From: Bernardetia sp.
GTDB lineage: Bacteria > Bacteroidota > Bacteroidia > Cytophagales > Bernardetiaceae
Reading direction: 5' to 3'
Assembly: GCF_020630935.1 (NCBI RefSeq)
Contig: NZ_JAHDIG010000031.1
Coordinates: forward strand, 1-52,653
Length of the DNA: 52,653 nucleotides
Shown here: positions 1 to 7,002 of the stretch, piece after piece
Position numbering within the stretch: position 1 is the first letter of the stretch
How the letters are laid out: each line of letters begins with the position of its first letter
Position numbers and translations under genes: made by a program
Notes under the pieces: generated by a model
Told to the model about the DNA's origin: nothing
Databases searched by the model: none
What the model saw: the letters and a program-made list of their open reading frames with translations, nothing else

Positions 1-59
1 GGCATATCTATTGCATTTTTTGGAATATAAGGTGGTTTTTCTTCTATGATTTTAAACAT
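1..59 (-). CDS. Partial CDS, N-terminus only, function unknown
   Basis: An open frame starts with ATG on the minus strand and runs off the left edge of the window without a stop. Its 19 complete codons read MFKIIEEKPPYIPKNAID followed by M. It lies about 30 bp downstream of the BstA-like gene on the same strand, so it could be the next gene of that unit. There is no recognisable domain in so few residues and no clear ribosome binding site. It may be a real gene or a chance frame. Confidence 0.35.
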   Translation of the reverse strand, partial: MFKIIEEKPPYIPKNAIDM

Positions 60-91
60 ACTGATGGTTAAGATTTTTATTAAAACTATCC

Positions 92-694
92 CTAATAACT
101 TCCTTTTGCTGCAATGGCTTGCTTAATATGAGCCAAATGATGATTGGAGTGCCAAGCATAGTTGGCTACCAGTTCGAAAAGATTGAAATAAACTTGATGC
201 TCTGGGTGAAAAAAACGTTTTTCTAAATCTGACTCTGAAAGAGATTCAATAATAATATTTAGTTTTTGATGAACTCCTTCTAAAATAGATAGCGAAACAT
301 CAATAGATAATGTCATGTCTTGCAAAACAGCCCATTTGGCTTCTAAATAGGGTTTTATGGTAGGCTCATTTTCTGTAAGGGCAAGTTTGAATCGAATAAG
401 CGCATTGATATGACTGTCCGAACAGTGATGAATCACTTGTTTGATTGTCCAACCATTAGGGCGATATTTCCACTCTAACTGTTCATTATTTAGGTTTTCT
501 ATAACTTTTTTTAATCGGTTAGGAAAAGATGAAATATCATTTTTCCATTCTAACACTAGCTCTTTACGCTTTTCGGAATTTTTTTCTTTTGGAGCTTCAA
601 AATCTCCAATTGGATAGCGAAGTTTGTCTAATTGTATTTTATCCAATGTATTGTGTTTGACTTTATTCTTTATCAATATTTGCTTTAAACACAT
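92..694 (-). CDS. DinB/YfiT-family thiol transferase (BstA-like)
   Basis: This is a DinB-fold four-helix protein of the YfiT/BstA family. BstA enzymes transfer bacillithiol to electrophiles and carry a three-histidine metal site. Visible family features are the N-terminal LRYPIGDFE segment, WTIKQVIHHCSDSH (first metal His region), and the C-terminal HSNHHLAHI run that supplies the other two His ligands. The frame is open back to an ATG at 706, but that start sits in the loop of a perfect 10-bp palindrome (694-718). I therefore prefer the ATG at 694; a TTG at 646 would give a length closer to typical family members. It lies downstream of the E2-like gene on the same strand. The enzyme family is well supported, the bacillithiol role is inferred. 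Confidence 0.8.
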   Translation of the reverse strand: MCLKQILIKNKVKHNTLDKIQLDKLRYPIGDFEAPKEKNSEKRKELVLEWKNDISSFPNRLKKVIENLNNEQLEWKYRPNGWTIKQVIHHCSDSHINALIRFKLALTENEPTIKPYLEAKWAVLQDMTLSIDVSLSILEGVHQKLNIIIESLSESDLEKRFFHPEHQVYFNLFELVANYAWHSNHHLAHIKQAIAAKGSY

Positions 695-718
695 AACGCA
701 GACCAAAAGTCTGCGTTA
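694..718. repeat. 10-bp palindrome with 5-nt loop
   Basis: TAACGCAGAC is followed by a five-base loop and its exact reverse complement GTCTGCGTTA. It separates the E2-like gene from the BstA-like gene. There is no T-run on either side, so it is not a standard intrinsic terminator. It could be a REP-like repeat or an mRNA-processing hairpin. Confidence 0.7.
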
Positions 719-725
719 CATAAGA

Positions 726-1343
726 TTAGTGTATTCTGAATCCTCCTCGTTTTCCTTCGTGTGAAGATGAACTCTCTTGGGGAGCTTCTTCTTTTGGAGT
801 AGATTCTGTGCCAAAACCTGTTATTCTGAAACCAGAGCTTTTCTTGGCTGCACGCTCTTTGGTTGGGTCTGGCATTTCTTGTCTGTCGCAAGGAAAAATA
901 CCACTATTTCGCATACGTAAATACCAATTACGAGCTTCTTCGTTGGCTGGACTGTGTTCATTGGTAATTTCCATGTCGTATTGTAATGTACGAATCATGC
1001 GAATCATGTGTCTTCCCAACCCTTCCGACATTTCCCAAGTTCCGTAACACCAACGTCCATTTTTAAACCAATTGGGATGATAGACAAAAGGCTCATCTAG
1101 TAATTCCAACTGTGGTGGAGCTTGTGGATAGGCTTCAGGAAGTGTGATTTTTAACTTGTGTTGGTCTCTGTAAGTAGGCTGTGTGTCAAGAATACTACGT
1201 ACAAAAATTGTTACTTCATATTCTTCCACATGTGGAGGCGTACCTACAAGTGGCTCAAAAGATAGCAAAGAACCACTGATATTTTCCATTTCTTTATAAT
1301 CGTTTGCCAAACGACGGTTTCGTATTTGTTGAGGAGTAGCCAT
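726..1343 (-). CDS. E2-like (ubiquitin-conjugating enzyme fold) protein
   Basis: The protein has the layout of an E2 conjugating enzyme. An N-terminal helix (about residues 3-20) precedes the beta-meander, a YPQAPP segment (72-77) matches the E2 YPxxPP turn, and HPN at 89-91 is followed by Cys99, exactly eight residues after the Asn as in eukaryotic E2s. A later SPANEEARNWY segment (131-141) matches the E2 'P.N.EAA..Y' helix. E2 enzymes carry a ubiquitin-like protein as a thioester on this Cys. The C-terminal tail (about 165-205) is charged and Ser-rich and has two GFRI motifs (171-174 and 201-204). The gene upstream on the same strand encodes a ubiquitin-like protein, which strongly supports a conjugation role. 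No E1 or JAB protease is visible in the window. Start is the only ATG that includes the first helix. Confidence 0.85.
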   Translation of the reverse strand: MATPQQIRNRRLANDYKEMENISGSLLSFEPLVGTPPHVEEYEVTIFVRSILDTQPTYRDQHKLKITLPEAYPQAPPQLELLDEPFVYHPNWFKNGRWCYGTWEMSEGLGRHMIRMIRTLQYDMEITNEHSPANEEARNWYLRMRNSGIFPCDRQEMPDPTKERAAKKSSGFRITGFGTESTPKEEAPQESSSSHEGKRGGFRIH

Positions 1344-1466
1344 ACTTCAGTTATCAGTTATCAGTTATACAGTTTTTAATAAACCATCCTATATAACTTT
1401 ATAAATAATGTATTTTAAAATTCTAAAATCTAAACTTTATAGTTCTAAGTTTATTTCACTCTGAAT

Positions 1467-1721
1467 TTACCTTCCTGCATCTGTAGCTGGAATTACTCTA
1501 AAGGTAGTGCCATGCGTGATGCCTGCTTGCCCTAATGTTTGATGATTCAGCAGACGATTCCCTCCTTTTATAGCCAAATTGTATCCTTGCTGACTATTTT
1601 TGATAAAATCATGTGTAATAAGTTCGCCTATAATTTCTTGTACGCTCATCGTATCGTCTAGGGTAGCACTAATCATGCGTCCGTCTGTTGGGTGTACAAA
1701 GTTTACATTTACGTCTGCCAT
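1467..1721 (-). CDS. Ubiquitin-like beta-grasp protein
   Basis: This 84-residue protein aligns over its length with ubiquitin. It has a first hairpin (VNVNFVHPTDGRMISATL), a Thr-Met-Ser-Val-Gln-Glu-Ile helix start (about 24-35), a central strand with YNLAIKGGNRLL, and a final strand (GTTFRVIP) after an 'L.QAGI..G' turn equivalent to ubiquitin's 'L.DYNI..ES'. It ends in DAGR rather than a di-glycine, so it would need a different C-terminal chemistry, or it may act unconjugated like the YukD/EsaB proteins of type VII secretion. It lies 123 bp upstream of the E2-like gene on the same strand, probably in one transcription unit. No type VII secretion gene is nearby. Confidence 0.8.
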   Translation of the reverse strand: MADVNVNFVHPTDGRMISATLDDTMSVQEIIGELITHDFIKNSQQGYNLAIKGGNRLLNHQTLGQAGITHGTTFRVIPATDAGR

Positions 1722-1996
1722 ATTTGGAGTTATATATTTTTTGTAAGAATTTTTTAAATGAATTTCAAAAGAAGACCAAATAAATAGTTTCTAGTATAAA
1801 GAGTTTGGTTGTATTCTATTTAGCTACTAAGAAAATGAATTGCTATCAATTATGCAAAAAATAATTGATTTTATACACAAGCATTTTTCCTTTTTGTTCT
1901 ACTAAATTACATATACTAAACTTTTACTTAAATGAGCTATTCGAAATTGTAATATCGTATTTCTGAACGTAGATTTTAAATATTTTGTTTTTCAAA

Positions 1997-2848
1997 CTAA
2001 AAATCTTCACTTAAGAATTTGATAACAGCCTTAGCTGTACGGACAGGAACTTCTTCCATCGGAAGGTGTCCTACTCTGTCGTAGATAAGCATTCTATTTT
2101 GTGGAATAAGGTCATGAAAACGGTGAGCATTTCGGACAGGAATCCAACGGTCTTCACGTCCCCACATAATCAAGACTGGCATAGAGAGTTTTTTGAGACT
2201 TTTTGTATTTTCCTTGTGCTTGTTATTTACCAAAAGTAAAAAAGCCTCTGGGTTTCCATCTCTAGTGAAGAGTTCGTAATAACGCTCTATAAGCTGAGGC
2301 GTAATTTTAGACTGATTGTAATATACTTCTCGTACAAATTGTTCTAAAACATTGTGCTGAATGACATATTTTATCACACGACCAAAAAATGGAGTACGAG
2401 CCATTTTGAAAGGCAATGGAATACTTTGAGCATCTAAAAAACCTGCTGCATCTATTAAAATGAGTTTTTTAACTTTCTTTGGGTATTGAAGTGCATATTC
2501 CCAAGAAAGCCAACCTCCCAAAGAGCTTCCTCCTAAATAAAATTTATCAATGCCCAAAGTTTCTATGAAACCATTGAAATAGTGAAGATGTTTTGGCATA
2601 GAATAGTCATCATCTGGAACTGTTCCTGTAAGCCCAAAACCAGGTAAGTCTATGCGAATGACTTTATAATGTTTGCTTAGTCGTTTTGTCCATTCATCGA
2701 AGGTATGGAGAGAAGAAAATGCGCCGTGTAGCAAGACAAGAGGCTCACCTTCACCTTCAATACGATAATGAATCAGTGCACCATCGACACTTAAAAAACG
2801 AGAATATTGATTGGTATATTTTTTTAAAAGAGATTGAAATTCCTTCAC
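1997..2848 (-). CDS. Alpha/beta-hydrolase fold enzyme
   Basis: A full-length (283 aa) alpha/beta-hydrolase with no signal peptide, so probably cytoplasmic. The oxyanion-hole motif LLHGAF is at 39-44, the nucleophile elbow is GSSLG with Ser109, the acid is Asp233 in MWGREDRWIP and the base is His261 in RVGHLPMEE. This complete triad predicts an active ester- or C-C-bond-cleaving hydrolase, but the substrate cannot be read from sequence. A cap domain of roughly residues 140-205 separates strands. It is upstream of the ubiquitin-like gene on the same strand, but 275 bp away, so it probably has its own transcript. Confidence 0.9.
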   Translation of the reverse strand: MKEFQSLLKKYTNQYSRFLSVDGALIHYRIEGEGEPLVLLHGAFSSLHTFDEWTKRLSKHYKVIRIDLPGFGLTGTVPDDDYSMPKHLHYFNGFIETLGIDKFYLGGSSLGGWLSWEYALQYPKKVKKLILIDAAGFLDAQSIPLPFKMARTPFFGRVIKYVIQHNVLEQFVREVYYNQSKITPQLIERYYELFTRDGNPEAFLLLVNNKHKENTKSLKKLSMPVLIMWGREDRWIPVRNAHRFHDLIPQNRMLIYDRVGHLPMEEVPVRTAKAVIKFLSEDF

Positions 2849-3038
2849 AAAGAGCTAGTTGATATAAATAATAATAAGTGAGTAGTTGTATTAGAACTTA
2901 TGTTATTATGTGGTGTGTTGTTAGATATTGTTCTGATAATTTGATTTTTTTGAAAAATCTTTCCGAATAACGGAAATTAATCCTAGATTTCATAATCTTA
3001 ATCATCAAAATTTGTTTCTGCTTTCTACTCTTAAATTG

Positions 3039-3578
3039 TTAATAACTTCTTTTTCTTTCCAAATCTAATCCCTCTGCTTTAGGCACTGCTCGCAGATGAC
3101 GATAAGAGTTTAATTTGTAATTTCTATTTTCAAATAATCTAAGAATTTGTGCCAATACAAAAGAAGTAGCACCACCATATATCATTGCCTCTGACCCTTG
3201 TATTTTAAATAAAGTATTTATTCCTCCTAAAGCAGCAAAAACAATCCCTCCTTTTTCTCCGATATGGCGAATCTTTGTTATCGTTTTTTTATTGACTTGA
3301 ATTATTTTAAAGTCTTCCAAAGGAATAGTTGCTAGTCCATTTATGCTTACTGAATTTGAATCTATGGCTGTAATGGTAGCTTTTCGTTTAAATTTTTCTC
3401 CTTTGAGTTTGAATTTGAGTTCTTCTCCTACATAAAAGCGAATACGCTTTTTCTTACCAGGTTTTATTAGGGTAAGGTAGTATTCTTGTTCTTTCTGAAG
3501 TTGTGAAAATGCTTCATCCGAACAAATAAAAAGTAGTAGAAAAGACAAAGAGAGGAGTAAGGTATTTTTGCTATTCAT
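3039..3578 (-). CDS. Secreted or membrane-anchored hypothetical protein
   Basis: I do not recognise a named family. The first 25 residues form a clear Sec signal peptide (LLLSLSFLLLFICSDEAFSQ, cleavage likely after AFS). A basic beta-rich stretch (about 40-90) follows, then two glycine-rich hydrophobic segments (about 108-125 and 130-148) that could insert in a membrane, and a basic C-terminus. It is monocistronic and diverges from the membrane protein gene to its right. Confidence 0.7.
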   Translation of the reverse strand: MNSKNTLLLSLSFLLLFICSDEAFSQLQKEQEYYLTLIKPGKKKRIRFYVGEELKFKLKGEKFKRKATITAIDSNSVSINGLATIPLEDFKIIQVNKKTITKIRHIGEKGGIVFAALGGINTLFKIQGSEAMIYGGATSFVLAQILRLFENRNYKLNSYRHLRAVPKAEGLDLERKRSY

Positions 3579-3633
3579 AGCTAAGTTATTTTAGATAAAT
3601 TTTAAAGATAATATAAAAATTGTTATCCTATTA

Positions 3634-3665
3634 AAGGAGTTGCCAAAACGTAATTTCAACTCCTT
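3634..3665. other. 9-bp inverted repeat in divergent intergenic region
   Basis: AAGGAGTTG and CAACTCCTT flank a 14-nt spacer, just upstream of a TATTTTTG promoter-like box (3675-3682) for the rightward gene. Given its position between divergent genes it could be an operator, but there is no other evidence. Confidence 0.4.
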
Positions 3666-3674
3666 CAAATTTTG

Positions 3675-3682
3675 TATTTTTG
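3675..3682 (+). promoter_or_regulatory. Bacteroidota-type -7 box (TATTTTTG)
   Basis: The octamer matches the TAnnTTTG consensus and ends 26 nt before the ATG of the membrane protein gene. No good TTTG -33 element is present at the expected distance, so support is partial. Confidence 0.4.
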
Positions 3683-3708
3683 AGAAAAAAAGGAATAATT
3701 AAAAAATC

Positions 3709-4716
3709 ATGACCGATACGTGGATAATTGCCCAACTGTTGGCACAGAGCTGCTGTTTTTTCTTACTTTTTATGATTTTGAGAACTGTTTTTCAAATTAT
3801 TAAGAGATGGAATATTTCAAGTAGCGATGAAATTCAAATTAATCTTGAAAGAAGGACTTTTTTAGTAGGAGCAGTTGTGGAAATGGTGCTTTTATTTCAA
3901 GTTTTTTCATTGATAGCTTTTTTGATGACAGTCAATGAGCATATTCCATCGCTTCTGCGTGGTGCGATGTGTGCCACAGGTGCGTTAGAGGCAAACGAGT
4001 TTGGCTATCCACTACTATATTTTAAGATTTTTAGCCTGTTTGTGTATAGTAGCTTTTTATTCTTACATTTTTTAGATAAAAAAGAACCTACTTATCCTCT
4101 TACACCACAAAAGTATTATTTGGTTTTTCCAGCTTTTTTTTGTGTCAGTACAGAACTTGTTTTGATGCTGCTTTACTTTTGGAATATCAATCCAGATTTG
4201 ATAGCGACGTGTTGTAGTGTTAATTTTTTTAGTAGTGAAGTAAATACAACAGATTTTTTAAATACTTCTGTGCTGCTAAATGAAGGAATTATTTTATGGA
4301 TTGTAATGGGAAGTATTTTAGGAGTTTATTTTATTTATAATTCATTTTATAAAAATCCAAAAAACAGCCTTATTTCCACACTTGCAATTTTCTTTATAGG
4401 TGTTTTTTATATCATTTTGAGCGTATATGTCTTGAAATTCTTTTTTGTAAAGTATATTTATGGATTGCCTTCCCACCTGTGTTTGTTTGATATATTTTTC
4501 GAAAAATACAACTACGTCGGTTATCTAATTTTCTTTAACTTATTTTTCTTAGGCTTATTTCTGACAAGTAAACTGATTTTTGAAGCTGTAAAAAACAATT
4601 TGAGTACGAATTATTCTTCATTTTGGAAACGCTATTACAGGCTATCATTTTTTGTTTGGCTTTTGTCTTGGCTTGTTCCTTGCCTTTATTATTTTACTTG
4701 GGAGGGAAGTTTGTAA
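3709..4716 (+). CDS. Multi-pass membrane protein with clustered cysteines, function unknown
   Basis: A 335-residue integral membrane protein with about eight predicted transmembrane helices (near 10-32, 55-75, 100-120, 138-158, 190-212, 222-245, 268-290 and 312-330). Three features look conserved rather than random: RGAMCATGALEANEFGY (84-100), ATCCS (166-170) and a LPSHLCLFD segment (253-261) at the mouth of a helix. The cysteines sit in loops at membrane edges, which suggests a redox, metal or heme role, but this is inference. The gene diverges from the secreted-protein gene to its left and ends 60 bp before the AAA ATPase gene, so the two may be co-transcribed. Confidence 0.75.
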   Translation: MTDTWIIAQLLAQSCCFFLLFMILRTVFQIIKRWNISSSDEIQINLERRTFLVGAVVEMVLLFQVFSLIAFLMTVNEHIPSLLRGAMCATGALEANEFGYPLLYFKIFSLFVYSSFLFLHFLDKKEPTYPLTPQKYYLVFPAFFCVSTELVLMLLYFWNINPDLIATCCSVNFFSSEVNTTDFLNTSVLLNEGIILWIVMGSILGVYFIYNSFYKNPKNSLISTLAIFFIGVFYIILSVYVLKFFFVKYIYGLPSHLCLFDIFFEKYNYVGYLIFFNLFFLGLFLTSKLIFEAVKNNLSTNYSSFWKRYYRLSFFVWLLSWLVPCLYYFTWEGSL

Positions 4717-4776
4717 CAGAATGTTTTTTATTCTAAATTCACTCTTAAACGTTATCCATTTCTGATTTTTTTCTTT

Positions 4777-6459
4777 ATGCGAATTACTCAAATTCATCTT
4801 CAAAATTTCAAAAGGTTTACTGACCTAACTATTAAAGATATTCCACAAGACTCTAAACTCGTCTTGCTTATTGGTGCAAATGGTTCTGGGAAATCTTCTG
4901 TTTTTGATGCTTTTGTTTTTGCTAATGAGATGTTTAAGAATAATATTAGCTACGAAAAACAATTTTTAGATTATTGGACAAAGGATGAAGAAAAAAACAC
5001 AACGATAGAAATAGAAGCAGATGAATTCAAAATTACTTCTCATGATACTTGGGGACTTTTCAAAGGACAAACAAGTAAACCTGTTTATAGCCCAGATTCA
5101 AAATTTATATTTTATGGAAGAACAAGTTTTAGACAAATACCCAGATTGACTAGAAAAAGTTTAGGGCAACAAGAGTTTGATTTTGAAAAAGACTCTGACC
5201 GACCTAAGTATTTTATTGACAGAGACGAACGTTTTGAAAATGATGTAGAGAAAATTACTGGTATTATTTTGAATGATGTTTTTATAAAAAAACAATCAGG
5301 AGAAGAGATAAATCAAAAATACATAGAGCCTATCAATAATTCATTACAAAATATTTTTGGAGATGAAAATGGAACGAAGCTAGAATTATTATCAATTATT
5401 CCTCCTTTAGATGGAAAGGTTGCACAGATAAATTTTAGAAAAGGAAACACAGAGTTTCACTACAATCAGCTTTCGGCTGGAGAAAAAGAAGTGGTAAATT
5501 TGCTTATTAATCTCATTAGTAGAAAAGACTTGTATCAAGAAACGATTTACTTTTTTGATGAAATAGATTTGCACCTAAATACTAAAATTCAGTATAATCT
5601 TTTAAAAGAAATTACTGAAAACTGGATTCCAGAAAAAAGTCAGCTTTGGACAGCTTCTCATTCTTTGGGTTTTATAGAATACGCCAAGCAATCTGAACAC
5701 GCCTCCATCATTGATTTTGATTCTTTAGATTTTGACTTACCCCAAATATTACAGCCAGAACTTAAAAACAATCCAGATATTTATGAAATAGCCATTGGAA
5801 AAGAGTTTTTACCTTCCATTTTCAAAGATTTTAATTTGTTTTTTGTAGAAAATAAAGACGCAAAACTGTATGGAAGTACAGGAATTGAAAATACTGTTTT
5901 TATTGCTGCCAATACAAGAAATGATGTGTATCACAAAACACGTACAACAGAATTAAAAGGACTTGTAGATAGGGATTTTCTCTCTGATGAAGATATTTTT
6001 TTGATAAAAGAGAATTATCCAAAACTATCTATTTTGAAATATTACAGTATAGAAAACTATCTGTATCACCCAGATAACTTAGAGGAATATTATGCTGAAT
6101 CAAATAAAGAGTTTGATAAAGTAGCATATATTGGTGCTTTAGTGGAAGAAAAAAACAAAGTTGTGAGTAGAATTTCATTACGTATAGCTTCTGAACGTGA
6201 GAGTTATCCTTATTTTGGAGAATCAGAATTTACAAACAAGAATAAAGAACTTCCCAAGCGATTTAAAAAAGGCAAATCTAATTTCGAACAAGTAGAAATC
6301 ATTGTTTCCTACTTAGAAAGTAACGACCTAGAAGTTTTTTATAAAGTGCTTCCTATGAAAGACTATTGTAAAAGTTTAGAAGCAAGACAAAATATTGATA
6401 AGAATAAGCTAGTCAAGACAGAATGGTTTAAAAAGCAGATAGAGAATATCATTTCATAA
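4777..6459 (+). CDS. AAA ATPase fused to DUF4435/TOPRIM-like domain (PARIS AriAB-like)
   Basis: The N-terminal part is an ABC/SMC-like AAA ATPase of the AAA_15/AAA_21 type. It has Walker A GANGSGKSS (33-41), signature LSAGEKE (232-238), Walker B TIYFFDEID (256-264) and a switch His in TASHS (292-296). The C-terminal part has DUF4435/TOPRIM-like acidic motifs: FFVENKD with Glu358, GLVDRDF with Asp398 and Asp400, and YYSIENYL with Glu426. An ATPase joined to a DUF4435 domain is the arrangement of the PARIS antiphage system, where AriA (ATPase) and AriB (DUF4435 nuclease) are sometimes merged. OLD-family nucleases have a related layout. All nucleotide-binding motifs look intact. A GrpB-family gene starts 6 bp after the stop, so they are almost certainly co-transcribed. 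Domain calls are firm; a defence role is inference. Confidence 0.85.
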   Translation: MRITQIHLQNFKRFTDLTIKDIPQDSKLVLLIGANGSGKSSVFDAFVFANEMFKNNISYEKQFLDYWTKDEEKNTTIEIEADEFKITSHDTWGLFKGQTSKPVYSPDSKFIFYGRTSFRQIPRLTRKSLGQQEFDFEKDSDRPKYFIDRDERFENDVEKITGIILNDVFIKKQSGEEINQKYIEPINNSLQNIFGDENGTKLELLSIIPPLDGKVAQINFRKGNTEFHYNQLSAGEKEVVNLLINLISRKDLYQETIYFFDEIDLHLNTKIQYNLLKEITENWIPEKSQLWTASHSLGFIEYAKQSEHASIIDFDSLDFDLPQILQPELKNNPDIYEIAIGKEFLPSIFKDFNLFFVENKDAKLYGSTGIENTVFIAANTRNDVYHKTRTTELKGLVDRDFLSDEDIFLIKENYPKLSILKYYSIENYLYHPDNLEEYYAESNKEFDKVAYIGALVEEKNKVVSRISLRIASERESYPYFGESEFTNKNKELPKRFKKGKSNFEQVEIIVSYLESNDLEVFYKVLPMKDYCKSLEARQNIDKNKLVKTEWFKKQIENIIS

Positions 6460-6465
6460 AAAGTT

Positions 6466-7002
6466 ATGCTAATCCAAAAATACAATCCTAACTGGATTTT
6501 TGATTTTGAAAAAATAAAGCAAAAACTAGAAACTGTCTTACCCAAAAATACAAAAGTAGAACACATAGGGAGTACAGCAGTTCCTAATTTAGCAGCAAAA
6601 GATATTATTGATATAGACATTGTTTATTTTGATGAAGCCGATACAACTTTTCAAAAAGTCAAAGAAGATTTAGTAAAACGAGGCTATTATCATAATGGAA
6701 ATCAAGGAATCGAAGATAGAGAAGTATTCAAACGAGAGAAAGAAAATGCTGATGAAATTTTAGATAAAATAAGCCACCATTTATATGTTTGCCCGTCTGA
6801 TAGTGAAGAACTGAAACGCCACTTGCTTTTTAGAAATTTTTTGAGAGAAAATGAAAAAGCTAGACAAGAATATGAGAGTATAAAGTTTGATATTGCACTA
6901 AGAACAAATCAAATGAAAAAAGAATATGCAGAACTCAAAGAGAAAGAAGCAAAAGATTTTATTGAGAAAACGATACAAAAAGCTAGAGAACAAACTGTAT
7001 GA
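6466..7002 (+). CDS. GrpB-family (UPF0157) nucleotidyltransferase-like protein
   Basis: This 178-residue protein matches the GrpB/UPF0157 family, a branch of the polymerase-beta-like nucleotidyltransferase fold. It has the GS-containing motif VEHIGSTAVPNLAAKD and the following acidic pair in IIDIDIVY, which would bind metal. The family's second conserved part is present as HHLYVC followed by LKRHLLFRNFLREN and the LK-rich C-terminal helix. Family substrates are not established. It starts 6 bp after the ATPase-DUF4435 gene and its stop overlaps the next start (ATGA), so the three genes form one unit. That makes it a possible partner or effector of the ATPase. Confidence 0.85.
   Translation: MLIQKYNPNWIFDFEKIKQKLETVLPKNTKVEHIGSTAVPNLAAKDIIDIDIVYFDEADTTFQKVKEDLVKRGYYHNGNQGIEDREVFKREKENADEILDKISHHLYVCPSDSEELKRHLLFRNFLRENEKARQEYESIKFDIALRTNQMKKEYAELKEKEAKDFIEKTIQKAREQTV

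Noticed and set aside
1347-1373. Tandem CAGTTAT-type repeat next to the E2-like gene
   Set aside because: Only three short units; too short to treat as a functional repeat array, although such short runs can vary between strains.
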